DNA of 64,000 nucleotides. It comes from Maniola hyperantus (taxonomy: Eukaryota; Arthropoda; Insecta; Lepidoptera; Nymphalidae). Below, one piece after another: positions 11,128 through 23,166 of the stretch (position 1 is its first letter; each line of letters begins with the position of its first letter). The notes under the pieces were generated by a model. It saw nothing but the letters and a program-made list of their open reading frames with translations. It made no database searches and was not told the DNA's origin. The position numbers and the translations under genes were made by a program. The stretch spans positions 2,480,001-2,544,000 of the forward strand of contig NC_048555.1 of the NCBI RefSeq assembly GCF_902806685.2. The letters are read 5' to 3'.

Positions 11128-11343
11128 AAGTATAAATGCCAAAGTGTGTTTGTTTGTTTGTTTGTTGGTTTGTCCTTCAATCACGTCGCAACGGAGCAAA
11201 GGATCGACGTGTTTTTTTTGCTTAGGTATATTCAAAGATCTGGAGAGTGAAATAGACTACTTTTTATCCCGGAAAATTGAAGAGTTCCCACGGGATTTTC
11301 AAAAACGTAAATCCACGCGGACGAAGTCGCGGGCATCAGCTAG
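11128..11343 (+). mobile_element. Helitron-like element, type A
   Basis: It has the 5' part with (TGTT)n, the central CAATCACGTCGCAACGG and the 3' hairpin CGCGGACGAAGTCGCG followed by CTAG. It has no internal gene. Confidence 0.65.
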
Positions 11344-12041
11344 CAGCGGCGAAGAGTCAATATAACACGATTCCTATCGGCTTCCCTTTAAGAATTGGCA
11401 TAATATAGCGTAAGTAGGTACTATTCACATAAATTCCGTAATACGTTCGTAAATACAAAGGTTCGATCGTCACAAATGCTAATTTTTCTTTTGTTATTAA
11501 GTACTAATTTAAGTTAAAAACATAACAGCTAATGTAAGTAACATACACCTACGTCCTACACCTTACAAGCCGTAAAATATCGGATTCCCTAGTTAGATTT
11601 TTGCTTAGTATTTATCTCTTTCATTTCCCTAGCGAAAGCGAAATGAGCGAACTAGGTCTGTCTCGCTCTACGGTCGACTAATAAAGAGCACACCAATTTA
11701 ATCTGGCCCAGTAGCGAATACGAATTTGGAACTCTGACAGGTCAGACAAATTTGACGTAAATAACTCGGTTGGATCCGAGTTACCCTATAATACCTCCAA
11801 ATTAAAAATTATATTAATAGTATTGTTTTAACAGGTACATGCTACTATTTTGAGTATTTTGTATTTTGAAGGGTTATTTGATATTGATACATATTTTGTT
11901 TTTGTGAAGCGGCCATGCTTGTTTGTTTTTAAAGTTGTTAGTGGTGTTTTATTTTGATATAATAAATTGGGGATGTGATTAATAACTTATAAGTGTAAGT
12001 TCACGGTAATTTTGATTCAGTTTGGTAAGCCAAAATCAGAT

Positions 12042-13817
12042 ATGGCCTTAATTCACATAGATTGTTGTTTAACAGATTTCTTGTTACGTAACGATAGTAA
12101 TTTTTCTAAATTAAGTTTTGAAAACAAAAATCGAACAGCTGATATTCTTGTAGGTAAGTACGTTTCCGGCTTCCCTTTATCAGATTTTCACCCTTCGCCA
12201 CTGTCAGCTAGTGATGCTATATATAATAAAACCAGTCAAGAGCGTGTCAGGCTATGCGCAGTACACCGTAGTTGCCCAATGCCCATACCTACTAGCCGTT
12301 TTAATTTGCAATGAAAGAATTGAAACAGGCGGACAGACACATGGCGAAACTTCCTTAAAAGTTGCGAAAGTTTTTTGTTCCTTGTTAAATCTGGAGTCTA
12401 AAATCTAAATTAGAAGAATTCCATTTGACTTAGAATAGGTGAAATTGGTTTCCTCGGTAAGGTTTACTAGGTTAGGCGACAGTAAGCGTACCGTTAAATT
12501 GGCGTTACGTGCGATCGGAAACGTAGCTAATGCCACAAAGTCAAGGCCAAGCGTAGCGAGCCGTGAAGTGCTCACTTACCTTTGATAATGCTCGGGAAAT
12601 TGGTGGAAAGTAGAGATGGACCATTTCACAAATCATCATCATCATGATCAACCCATTGCCAGCTCACTACAGAGCACGGGTCTCCTCTAAGAGAGAGAAG
12701 GGTTTTGGAGATAGTCTACCACGCTGATGTGCGGATTGGTAGACCTCACACACCTTTGAGAACATTATGGAGAACTTTCAGGCATGCACGATGTTTTCTT
12801 TCACCGTTAAAGCAAGTGATATTTAATTACTTAACGCACATAACTCCGAAAAGTTAGAGGTGCTTGCCCGGTATTGAATCCCCGACTTCCGATTAGAAGG
12901 CGAACGTCCTAACACTGATGCCTTTTTCACAGATAGCATGAGAAAAATCACGTGAAAAACCTTTTCATAGTATGTCACTACTCGAAGCTACCTTACTTAA
13001 AGAAGCGTGGACAAAATCACAAAGCGAAATCTAAGCGAGTTCTAAAACGGTAAAATACAGGCAGATAGACACTTTTCAATTTATAATATTTGTATGGATA
13101 TATGTAAAAGTGAAAGGTGACTGTCAGGTGGGGAAACCAATTCCACAGTTTCTGTCAGTCAGTCACTGACAGAAACTGTGGAATTGGTTTCCCCGTTGGT
13201 TTGCTAAGTTGAGCGACAGTAAACAAACCGTTAAATTGGCGTTACGTGCGATCGGAAACGTAGCTAAAGCCACAAAGTCAAGGCCGAGCGTAGCGAGCCG
13301 TGGCCCGTGAAGCGCTCGCGCTTACCTTTGACAATGCACGTGAAATTAGTGGAAAATAGACATGAACCATTTCACATATAGGTAGGCATAACGTGAAAAA
13401 TTACGTAAAAAACCTTTTTATGTTATGTAGCTACTGGAGGCTACCTTACTTTAAGAAGTCTGTAAAAAATCACGAAGCGAAATCTAAGCCAGTTTTTTTT
13501 CTCTTTGTTTAGAAGCTCCGTTACTATTAGATCATTGAAACCTCACCCTCTAATTTTAAAGTAATTTTTAACTAAGTAACTAAGTATAAGACACTATGAA
13601 GAACATTGTACCTGATTTTGCTAAGTTTTCAGGAGAGCGTTTTACAATTTTGTTGCATTTAAAAAATGTCCTAGTGATATTGAATGAAGCCGCATCCGTA
13701 ATGAAGTAAGTTGTTCTACTGTTAATTTTTGCGTTCTATAATAAGAACTTAACTAGTACGTTAACCGAAAATACAATGTTTTTTAACAGAAATCTGGATT
13801 ACCTTGAATTACAATGA
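12042..13817 (+). CDS. Putative small three-exon gene of unknown function (~70 aa)
   Basis: I do not recognise this protein. Three exons join in phase: 12042-12153, 13633-13705 and 13790-13817. The donors are G|GTAAGT and AA|GTAAGT, and the acceptors TTTTCAG and TTTTTAACAG. The product starts MALIHIDCCLTDFLL, has a leucine-rich middle (FTILLHLKNVLVILNEAASV) and ends MKNLDYLELQ, then TGA. It looks like a short helical protein without a signal peptide. The ATG has G at -3. An AATAAA stands at 14056-14061, about 240 bases after the stop. The first intron contains a tandem repeat pair with a nested SINE. Chance assembly is possible, but two strong donors with exact phase make a real gene more likely than not. 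Confidence 0.45.
12634..12925 (-). mobile_element. tRNA-derived SINE, family B
   Basis: Read on the - strand it has a tRNA-like head (a B box resembling GGTTCGATCCC, here mutated to GGGGATTCAATACCGGG), then a body, then an (ATGATG)n tail near 12640. It interrupts an older repeat. Confidence 0.65.
13130..13194. repeat. Perfect 29-bp inverted repeat, 7-nt loop
   Basis: The left arm 13130-13158 starts GGGGAAACCAATTCCACAG. The right arm 13166-13194 is its exact complement. The loop is TCAGTCA. The right arm runs straight into repeat copy 2 of 13175-13490. Confidence 0.9.
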
Positions 13818-14055
13818 AATTTTTTGTCATGTAATAATCGTTCTAGTGGAAATATAAATACGGTTCCCAGATTGAACGATACCTTTTTTTCACTTAGTAT
13901 TCACGATGGTATAGTTAGAAAACGTTGTTACATTAGTTACAATTTTCTTCATATCAGCTTCATCGCACGCAGGAAACGAGAGAGAAGTACAATACAATCA
14001 AAAATATTTAAATCGAAATTAAAAATATTTACATACACGTCTTGCCTTAAACGAA

Positions 14056-14061
14056 AATAAA
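14056..14061 (+). terminator. Poly(A) signal AATAAA
   Basis: It lies downstream of the putative small gene ending at 13817, with no other AATAAA between. Confidence 0.35.
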
Positions 14062-14689
14062 AAGCACTTTTGGATTAACAGTTATAGTAGTATGCATGTA
14101 AGTATGGATTTGAATTGACTTTATCTATGACGTAAAATCGTAAGCGATAAAACCAGGCGTCAAATTTCTAATCACTATCATAAACATCGAGTTTAGTGTC
14201 TGTATAGAGTGTAGACCCGAACCGCAAGTGGGCCGTAGAAAACGCCGGTTATATTTATTAGTAATCCAACCACGCACCTGCGAGCGCTGTGGTGTAGCTT
14301 CCTGTGGCAGGTGACAAAAAATAGATCAGTGTGCCAGGATGTTTGCTTTGCTCTCACTTTTATAGCATTTGCCTCTCAGCACAATCTGAGTGAACTATGC
14401 AACAATACGTCTTATAAAAAAGTTTTGTTTTTCATAGTAAGTAGGTAACTACTTATAAAAAGTTTTGTTAAATTTATTTTAAAAAATATATAAAAAAAGA
14501 AAAGTCCTTATAGGTACATTGATTCATCAAAGCCCTAGGATCTCGAAAGCTGAAATTTATCATAGAGGTTTTTTTTGTAATTGTGGACAAAGAATAAGAA
14601 CGGATATTTGGATATTTAGTTAACTACATGCAAAAACAAGACTGGACTAATCTCGCTCAAAATTTGGCTATTATGAATAAGACATCCGC

Positions 14690-14766
14690 TATTAAAGGAT
14701 TTTTTGATAAAAATTTAAAGCCTAAACTTTGTAGTCCACGCGGACGAAGTCGCGGACATCAGCTGG
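14690..14766 (+). mobile_element. Degenerate Helitron 3' end, type B
   Basis: It has GTAGTCCACGCGGACGAAGT and a CAGCTGGT end in which the CTAG terminus is mutated. The remainder of the 14060-15400 stretch shows only AT-rich sequence with a weak inverted type A remnant near 15125-15290. Confidence 0.5.
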
Positions 14767-15404
14767 TCACACTGTAAGGGTTTCTTTTTTACCATTTTGG
14801 TACGGAACTCTAAAAAGTACCTATGAAATGAATATTATGACCTAAACAAAGTTAACTCCTAGGAGATAAAGACTTTTTATAATTGGTATAGATATTCGAA
14901 AGTTTGTATGTTAATTTAAAAACTTATATTACAGGTTAATCGAGGCAGGAATTTTATTGCGCTATCAAAATTTATTATCTCCTTCGCCTTGACATAATTT
15001 TTAATTACTTACAGTAATTTTTAAATGCGTGGGAATGGTTCTAAGTTTCGAGGGAACATACATTAAAACAAATTAAATTAAGTAATATGAGTGCGTCCCA
15101 CACAAACTATGTAGCTGATGTATGCGACTTTGTCGGCGTGGATTTAGGATTTTAAAAATCCCGTGGGAACTTTTTGGATTTCCGGTATAAAATGTAAGTA
15201 GTCTTACTAGTCTATGCGATTTAGGTTTTAAAGATGGATGGTGTGATTGAAGGAAAACCATCAAAGAAACATTCGCGTTTGAAATATGGGCCGTGATTAG
15301 CAATTAAACTTAATATACCTACTTAATTTAGTTGAAGTTTTAAAATTCATGAGGAATTTAGACGAAAGACCCAAAAAGCACAATTTTACTAGTAAAATCA
15401 TTGA

Positions 15405-15495
15405 ATTAGTTCTCATATATTAAATATTAGTTCTCTATTAAATATTAGTTCTCATATCAAATATAAGTTCTATTAAATATTAGTTCTCATATCAT
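15405..15495. repeat. Short tandem repeat, ~20-25-bp unit
   Basis: Units of the form TATTAAATATTAGTTCTCAT occur about four times with small length changes. Confidence 0.65.
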
Positions 15496-15794
15496 CATCG
15501 TATTGAAAGGCTTTATGGCTATAAAATCTAAAAATATTACTGCGAGCAATCAGTGAACAGACAAACAAGACCTTTAAAAGAAAAAAAAATTGCAAACTAA
15601 AGAAAACTAAGCACCGCAAAACTTTCCAATTCAATTTTTTTCGTTTTGGCCAGACATAACGTCTCATGTAAAATATGCTCGTGACATAACACCACGTAAC
15701 AACAATTTAGTATTTTATTGCCGGGCATGTGTCTACTTTGCACACAAATTGCCGAGATGAGTGTTGTGAAACCTAAATACCTCATAATGCACCC

Positions 15795-16285
15795 TATTAT
15801 GTTACATTATGTATGTAAATGTGCATTACTTAAAACGTAATACCAGTAATACTTTGAGCCGTCAAATAAACTTTCTGTATAAAATAATTGTAATTGGTTT
15901 CTCCCCTCCTTGCGTTGCTCCTTCATACTGAGGACTAGCTTATGCTCGCGACCGTCCGCGTGGACTACACAAATTTCAAACCTCTATTGGTTCCCCCGTT
16001 AGATCCCCGTTAGGTGTTAAATTTTCAAAAATCCTTTCTGAGCGGATGCCTACATCATAATAACTATCTGCATGCTAAATTTCAGCCCGCTCCGTCCAGT
16101 AGTTTGAGCTATGCGCTGAAAGATCAGTCAGTCAGTCAGTCAGTCACCTTTTCCTTTTATATATTTAGATTATGTAGGTAAATGTGCATTAAAACGTAAT
16201 ACTTTAGGCCGTCAAATATACTTTCTGTATAAAAAATAGTAATAGATTTCTTCCCTCCTTGCGTTGCTCCTTCATACTGAGGATT
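15795..16285. repeat. ~115-bp direct repeats flanking a Helitron
   Basis: Bases 15795-15934 and 16170-16285 share GTAAATGTGCATTA, GCCGTCAAATA, CTTTCTGTATAAAA and CTCCTTGCGTTGCTCCTTCA. A type B element in reverse orientation lies exactly between them. Confidence 0.65.
15935..16169 (-). mobile_element. Helitron-like element, type B
   Basis: In reverse orientation it starts CTAGCTTATGCTCGCGAC and ends with the complement of the TCTAAATATA start, preceded by a (TCAG)n tract. The flanks are A and T as expected. Confidence 0.7.
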
Positions 16286-16411
16286 GTGGCTCCTTCTCAC
16301 ACCCTCTTGATGATATTTCTTAACTAAGCCTGTCTTCCGCCCTGTGAACCACAGTAGGTAGGCTACAGAAAAGTGCTTCGCCCCTGTGCGCGGTGGTTAA
16401 GTGACCTACCC

Positions 16412-16581
16412 CCGTATTCACAATCATTACTATGAGGTCTCACAGTGCGCTTGAACGTACAGTGTGTGGTTCCACCAATCAGATCATTTTGTCACGTCAA
16501 TTTACGATAATCTGATTGGTCGAATCCACACTATGCGTTCGAGCACACTGTGCGATTTCATAGTAATGATTGTGAATACGG
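16412..16581. mobile_element. Palindromic MITE with ~70-bp arms
   Basis: The ends are CCGTATTCACAATCATTACT and its complement. The arms also match around ACCAATCAGAT and ATCTGATTGGT. No ORF is present. Confidence 0.65.
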
Positions 16582-16692
16582 ATGTCAGTGTTCAAGCTCA
16601 GTGTTCAGCTGAGTGACACCCACCGAGCTCATTTGACATGCGGTTTTCTACGAAAAACTATATTGATATCACTCAATGAAACAGTAATGCCA

Positions 16693-16830
16693 TCATCATC
16701 ATCATCATGATTAACTCATCACCGGCTCTCTACCGAGCACGGGTCTCTCTCAGAGTGAGAAGAGTTTTGTATATAGTCTACCACGCTGGCCAAGTGCAGA
16801 TTGGCTAGCCACACACCTTAGGTGTACCTA
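16693..16830 (-). mobile_element. Partial SINE, family B (tail half)
   Basis: It begins with CATCATCAT and contains GCACGGGTCTCTCTCAGAGT and CACGCTGGCCAAGTGC. The tRNA part is missing. Confidence 0.55.
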
Positions 16831-16839
16831 GCCTTTAAA

Positions 16840-18460
16840 AATGATCGTGGGGTAAAGTTGCCAATTTTCGAAGTCGGTTAAAGCGATTTCCTTATGATAA
16901 AGACCACTTATGCAAACTTTGGTGTGGTGAATAAACAAGAGAAAACCGACCACGCTGTCTACTCAGCAGGTTATTGATAAGGCTTTTTTCCAGTGCGAGC
17001 TATAATTTAAACTTATCTTTAACTAAGATCAAAACTCAAAAGCAAGGTTACAGGCCTGGCGGCCTTTCGTGTTGCATTCCAAATTCTGACCTGGATAATT
17101 TGGTCTTAATTTATTATCTCTAGGTACACTTAATATTTCAAACTTAACGCTCTACATCCGGTTGCCTTATTATTTAAGAAAATTGATTGAGTGACTCCGA
17201 AATTGCATACCGGAAATGATATGGATTTAACAGTCAACCTTAAGTTTTTTTTAAATAAATTTTACTAAAAAAATCCTATACATTCATTTAATAAAGCGTG
17301 TCTGTCTGTCTGTTACTCTATCTGTATACGTATGTGAATTTCTTTATCCCACCATAACTTCTATATGCCTGAACCAATTTGGATGTATGGGGTATCATTA
17401 TTCTTACATCATCCAAAGTGACACTGGCTATAATTTATTGAAAAAAAAATCACTATAACGATTTGAAAATGTAAAATTTTTTTTTTCTTTATTTTATTTC
17501 ACTTAATAAGCACCAGACCTGAAGCAGTGCAAACCGCAGTCAGTTTTTGCAAATATTGGCTTGATGACTTATCGCCTTGGTTTACGGATATAGATATCGC
17601 ATAGCATTTCTCTGTCGGTGTACGACAGGCTCTATGAGAGTTCCGCTCGCGAATTCTTCGTCGCCCGATGACACACTTCCTTGTATTAAGGCTTTTACGC
17701 AATTCGAGAAAGGATGTATCGACATTGAGTAATGTTAATAATGTGATATAGGTAGGTACACTGTGTATATGCTTTTTATATACTTAACCCTGTATTATAC
17801 TTATTTTCAATTTAATACAATCTATTTTTACTTAGTCTAGGAGGTATATTTGGTACAAAATTAAAATAATCTGGATAAATTAAGATATTTTGTAGCGTTG
17901 CATTGTTTTAATCCAATAAGAACTTTATCTGTTAAATCCCTTTTACCTTGCCTAGTCGAGGAATTTAATTCGCAATTCACATGTAACTAAAATAAACTTT
18001 TACATATTATAATATTAATTTCCTGTCACCAGTTAAAACTTCCAAAATCAATAACTTCGCACACGTAAATCGATAAACTTAACTTTCACTGTCGAAAGTT
18101 TCACACTCAACGAAAATATTAAAAATGGAACGTACCCAAAAAATTAGCCTCATGGTATCCGTACACTATCTGTGGCTTGGATTAAAAAATCAAACTGTCA
18201 ATGTTAACTGTCACAACACTTGCGCGGGCGCGCGCGTCTTCACAACTGAGGCAAAGATCGAGTCGCATTCAGCCTCCCCCCTAAAGAAAGTCAACCTTCA
18301 CAGTGTTATGTAAATGGAGAGGTGAAGCGAGTCTCGTCGAGAGGGAAATTGGGATAAGGTCGTTTGTGTGATTTTTTTACCTTTTCTATGATGCGCGATA
18401 GTTGGTTATGTCTGTTACGGCTTTTTATAATTTACTGAGCGGTTTGGATAGTGTTAGGTG
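16840..18460. other. Intergenic stretch without a recognised gene
   Basis: There is AT-rich sequence throughout and a small GC-rich island at about 18200-18260. A short open frame starting at 18125 runs through that island, but no splice partner or known family was seen. A Helitron-like remnant may exist at 17290-17430. Confidence 0.4.
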
Positions 18461-18639
18461 TGCGTAACATCATTGGGAAGCTAGGTATTTATATAAATAC
18501 TATAGATGATGCCTGCGTCTTCGTCCGTGAAAAGCTAGCAGACAGACAGACATAGTTTCACATTATTTTGTAATGACAGTATGTACCTACCTATTTATAG
18601 TATAGTATATTAATATTGTAAATTGATCACTTGAAAAGA

Positions 18640-18840
18640 GCAACCACCGAGTTTCTTGCTGGTTTTTCGCGGTAGGAACGGCATTCCAAACCAGTGGTAA
18701 ATGAAACTAGTTAACGATTCAAAACTAATTATCCGATTCTGAAAATTCTTTCACTGATAGATAGGTACCTACATTATCCCTAAGTGCTAAGTATAGGCAC
18801 TATTATACGACGTGGATAAAGTCCCCAGCCAAAGCTAGTA
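18640..18840 (+). mobile_element. LINE 3' scrap followed by a Helitron type C scrap
   Basis: Bases 18642-18710 match the ACCAGTGGTAAAT block of the (ATTCT)n LINE without its tail. Bases 18720-18840 resemble the type C Helitron and end CTAG. Confidence 0.4.
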
Positions 18841-18944
18841 TAGAATAAATTTTTACATAGTACTTATATAGTCATAAACCAAATAATATTATGCCTGAAA
18901 TCAAAATATTACCTATATTTTTTTTTTTTCTTTTTTAATATTAC

Positions 18945-19075
18945 AATAAAACTTAAAGCTAGCCTTATCTAATTACTATATAAATCATGACCGCGTGGAA
19001 TGGTGCCAAGAATACTGGCTGCATTTCCGCGCTGGACAGCCAGGCTGATCCGTTGCGGAAAAAATGAGCCAGCCC
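18945..19075 (-). pseudogene. LINE C-terminal end fragment (QRISLAVQRGN)
   Basis: The - strand encodes QRISLAVQRGNAASILGTIP and then a stop. The bases shared with 22430-22545 include AATAAAACTTAAAGCTAG, the adjoining 3' untranslated end. Confidence 0.6.
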
Positions 19076-19400
19076 TTCTGTCACCAGATGAGGCTATTAA
19101 TCGCGGTGAAATGTCTCGTAAAAATTTTTTTTTTACCTATAAATTAGTTTTTGTAATAAAGTTTGTCAATTTGGCAATAGACGATTCATAGACTTTATTG
19201 AGTTCATCTTCATCAAAGAGAAAAGCCTTGACTCACTAACTGACTCATCAACGCTCCGCCTAAATCTTAGGACCTAGAAAGCTATTTCGCACACAGGTTT
19301 CTCTATAATAAAGCCAAGAAATTAGACCAGAAATTTCTACGGGATAAGGAATAAAGAAGATTTATATTTTCGCCGAGCGAAGCCGCAGGTGGTCGCTAGT

Positions 19401-19615
19401 CACTACCCATATTACAAATGGGTAAGTGTGTTTGTTTGTTGGTTTGTCCTCCAATCACGTCGTAATAATGTCGAACGGTGTACGTATGTATGTACGTGAT
19501 TTTGTGCATGGGTATAGATAAAGACCTGGAGAGTGACATAGGCTACTTTTTACTAAAATCAAAGATTTCCCACGCGACTTTTAAAAAAATTCAAAAGTCA
19601 CGGACATAAGCTAGT
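19401..19615 (+). mobile_element. Degenerate Helitron-like element, type A
   Basis: It is recognisable from TGTGTTTGTTTGTTGG, CAATCACGTCG, GGTATAGATAAAGACCTGG and the CTAG end. The 3' hairpin is eroded. Confidence 0.55.
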
Positions 19616-20390
19616 AGATCTATAAATCAATACATCCAAGCTTTATTCATTAAAAGAAGAATTAGAGAAGCGAAGACACGTAGATATTTGTGTCTAAAGC
19701 CACCTATAATAGCGATTGCTTCACATTACCATCTCGACATATAAAAGACTTCAACGCGCGCGTTATAAATTGACTCTAAAACTATTAAGTGAGATCGTGA
19801 TCAATCAATTCGAATCATCATTTATCTAGTAACACAAATTAAATCAAGAAGTTGTTTAAAAAATAAAATAAGGAATCAACTTTTGTGTACTAAATCTTTG
19901 TATGAGCGGTTTCAAAAATTTAAGTAGGTTTTTTTTTTAAATTTATTGATCACGTTAATTTTCAATATACATTTAAAATACACAGTTAGCCATCCTCTAG
20001 AAACTGTTGATGGTGGATTCACACATGAACTAGGTGGATTCACATATCTTTAGATTCTCAGAAAGGTAGTTGCATTAACCCTTTTTGATACGCATAATAT
20101 TTATTATACTGTCATAAATTAGCTAGGGTCCTTTTTAATTACTGTACAGTTTGTGTATGTATCATTAATAAACATTTTACAATCAAAACCAACCACAATC
20201 TATATATACAAAAGCAAAAGCGGACATAAGCTAGTTATCACATGAAATTAATTTAGGCATAGCATAGCATCTTACTTTATCATCAACTTAAAATAATACT
20301 CAGACTTACTATTTAATAAACATCGGCTAAGCCAACCGATTTCTAACCAAAGATACAGCTTTACTCGCATTCCAGGATTATAATGCTTAA

Positions 20391-21267
20391 AGGTCTGTAC
20401 GCACATGAGCTGCGCTACGCTGCACTGCAGGGCGCGTCACTTCAGGCCGCTCGTCGGTACCTATCGCACTACAACTGCAGTAATCGGCAGCTCGCGTCAC
20501 TTGCGCGTCACTTCTGTACCCGTTCGGGTACGAGCAACAACATTCAGATTCAGATTCAGATTCAGATTTATTTATTTGCTTTCATGTACATTTACATTTA
20601 TTGATGGTGGGTGCTTAAAGCTAAAAGCTAAATACATGAGACCCTGTCAGGGTATTGCAAATACAATTTTAGGTACAATAAAATGGTAAATATTAAAGAT
20701 ACAATACGAATAGGATTAAATTATTAAAATTATTAATCTTACAAGGTCTTATAGTTTAATGTCAATATCAGATGTCATTTACAGGTGCGTCACGCTATTG
20801 AGGTTTATGCAGTTAGAAATTCTTGTATATCATAAAAGCATTTTTGTAGTAGCCATTGTTTTAATTTTCTCTTAAAGGTGACTTCTTTTGTTTCTTCTTT
20901 AATGTCGTTAGGAAGTTTGTTATAAATAATGATTGATCTGTAATACGGGCTGCTACGGCGTATTATTTGTAAGCTGTAATGTGGAAGAGCCAGGTTGTGC
21001 TTGTTTCGCGAGTTTCGATGGTATGTACTGTCTAATGTTTTGTATAAGTGTGAGTCATTGCAAGATGAGCGACAGTGAAGACGGGAAGGGGGAAGCCAAC
21101 ATCCTAGGGGTTGGGACTTTTGAGGATTATACTTCTAAGAGCATAAGGAACACTCGTGTGCCAAAAATTAAAACTACAATATGCGAAAATGATATAAATA
21201 ATATTTTGACGCTCTGTGCCGCGAGGTGAAGTGCAGCGCAGCGCAGCTCAAGTGCGTACAGACCATA
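20391..21267. mobile_element. TIR DNA element interrupted by a CR1-like LINE
   Basis: The left end GGTCTGTACGCACATGAGCT and the right end AGCTCAAGTGCGTACAGACC form ~35-bp imperfect inverted repeats, extended by GCGCT/AGCGC-rich arms. A - strand LINE tail occupies about 20538-21065. Without it the element would be only about 350 bp. No transposase is seen. The flanking sequences TTAA and ATAA do not clearly match. Confidence 0.55.
20538..21065 (-). pseudogene. CR1-like LINE 3' part, (AATCTG)n-tailed
   Basis: The - strand encodes an RT C-terminus containing IIIYNKLPNDIKEETKEVTF, then KRKLKQWLLQKCFYDIQEF, then LTA and a stop. This is followed by about 250 bases of 3' untranslated sequence and (AATCTG) repeats at the element's 3' end. 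It is truncated at its 5' side. Confidence 0.6.
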
Positions 21268-21572
21268 AAAAAACATTAAACAAATTTTTTTGTTAGAAAA
21301 GTTGAAGGGTTGGTTTTGGTAATTGGTTGGAATTTCTAAGATAAGTTGCCAAATATCAAGAAGCAATTTGGATGCCACAATTATTGTGTTACCAATCATA
21401 TTACATTTGCGCAATTGAAAATTGTAAGAAGCATTCAATTAAATGAGAATGTAATAGTCTAGATTCACGGTTAAGCTTAGTCTACACGTGCGTACATGCT
21501 CGACGTTTTTAAATTCATTCTTTTGTGTCATATTTCTTATTTCTGAGGGTCGTGATACCTTCCATCCATACT

Positions 21573-21935
21573 TCCATACTAATATTATAAATGCGAAAGT
21601 GTGTCTGTCTATCTGTCTGTCTGTCTGTCTGCTAGCTTTTCACGGCTCAACCGTTCAACTGATTTTGACGAGGTACAGCGATAGCTTGCATCCCGGGGAA
21701 GGACATATGCTGCATTGCCTCTTACGTTTCATGATTGTAATCGTTTGACCTTTATAACATTACAGAATTATATTATTTACTAACTTAATGTCCGTGGACT
21801 ACACAATTTTTCATCACAGGTTGAATTCTTTGAAAAGCATGCCAAATTACAGCCCGATCCCTCCAGCAGTTTAAGGTGTGCGTTGATAGATCAGTCAGTC
21901 AGTCTACATTTTTCTGTTATATATTTAGATCTAAT
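21573..21935 (+). mobile_element. Helitron-like scraps (types A and B)
   Basis: Bases 21573-21700 show the type A start (ATAAATGCGAAAGTGTGTC, then (TGTC)n and GCTAGCTTTTCACGG). Bases 21835-21935 show a reversed type B scrap with (GTCA)n. Confidence 0.5.
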
Positions 21936-23165
21936 GGTAACCAGCATAATCGATAGATATTCGTCATTACTTCGTCACCCTTAAGTTAATTGCATGTTCA
22001 ACACTTTGAACAATGCTACGATCTTGTTCGTCGAGCATGTATTTGCCTTGAAACCCAGCTTAAGATGAGTATGTTACATCGATGTATTTTTATGTAACCA
22101 TTTACTTTAATTTGTTTTGGTTTAAGTTTTTTATTTTGATAAGTTTTTTATTTAAATTTTGATGACCTAAATCGACGGATGGTGCAATAAAAATACATAT
22201 GTATGCATGCACTGTGTAATTAAATGCGGTAAAATCGCAACCTTCAGAAAACTAAACTTCAAGACTATGAGACGAATGTGTAGGGGTCTTATAGGGGTAT
22301 TCTATATTATTCTCTCGCAGGCTAAATCCTATAGATATTGTCTCTTCCTAGTGTCGGTTTTCCGTTTCCTCGACAAACATTTCCTCGAAACCACAACTTT
22401 TAAAAAAAATGAAAATAAGTAGGTAATACAATAAAACTTAAAGCTAGCTTATCCAATTCCTATACAAATCATGCCCGCATGGTATGGTGCCAAGAATACT
22501 GGCTGTATTTCCGCGCTGGACAGCTAGACTGATTCGTTGCGGAAAAAATAAAAAATAAAAATAAAATCTAATCACTACTAAAGAAGTTATACACTTCAAA
22601 TGGCAATCAATGCTAATTTTTGCTAATAAGACCGATTAAAGAAATTGAAAAAACTGGATCTACCTATCCCTATTTATATAATCCGAATACTATTCGGTGA
22701 CGTTATTTTCTATTTCAGCATATTAGTCTGGCCATTCGACAAGGCAACTAACTAACGTAGCCAAGCCACGTGCCAACGTTCTAAGCACCCTTGCCTCTTT
22801 ACAATGGTTTAGATAATTGTTTGATTACAAATCAATTCTACTACAAATCAAACAAATCTTTACATTTATTTATTTTAAAATTTAGTTCCTTTATTGTAAC
22901 TATTGAAGAAATTCATTATACAAGCTTCTTTATAATGAAAAGTATGAATATTTCGAAAAGAGGAATTTAATTTTTCACCCAGCGAACTCGCCGGCGGTCG
23001 CTAGTAATTTTATATGTAGAGATCTTTGCTTATAAATAATTTTGTAATTTTAAACTGCATCGTAATATATTACATTCATTACCTATTTCGTAACATAACA
23101 TCGAGGTCAGAGATTGCACCGGCTAACCACAATAACATCTTTAGATATCGGTCGATGGTGATAGT
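21935..23165. other. Intergenic stretch with one LINE scrap
   Basis: Apart from the LINE end at 22430-22545 (- strand, QRISLAVQRGNTASILGTIP) nothing was recognised. Confidence 0.45.
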
Positions 23166-23166
23166 A

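Larger units (their letters stand above)
12436..13490 (+). repeat. Two tandem copies of a ~320-bp repeat, the first split by a SINE
   Basis: Copy 1 occupies 12436-12633 plus 12926-13060 and copy 2 occupies 13175-13490. Shared blocks are TTAAATTGGCGTTACGTGCG, ATCGGAAACGTAGCTAA, CACAAAGTCAAGGCC, and downstream AAGCGAAATCTAAGC. A family B SINE lies inside copy 1. A perfect hairpin (13130-13194) sits at the junction with copy 2. Confidence 0.65.

Noticed and set aside
18125..18313. 62-codon + strand frame in a GC-rich island
   Set aside because: No splice partner, no recognised domain, and no repeat relation. Insufficient to call a gene.
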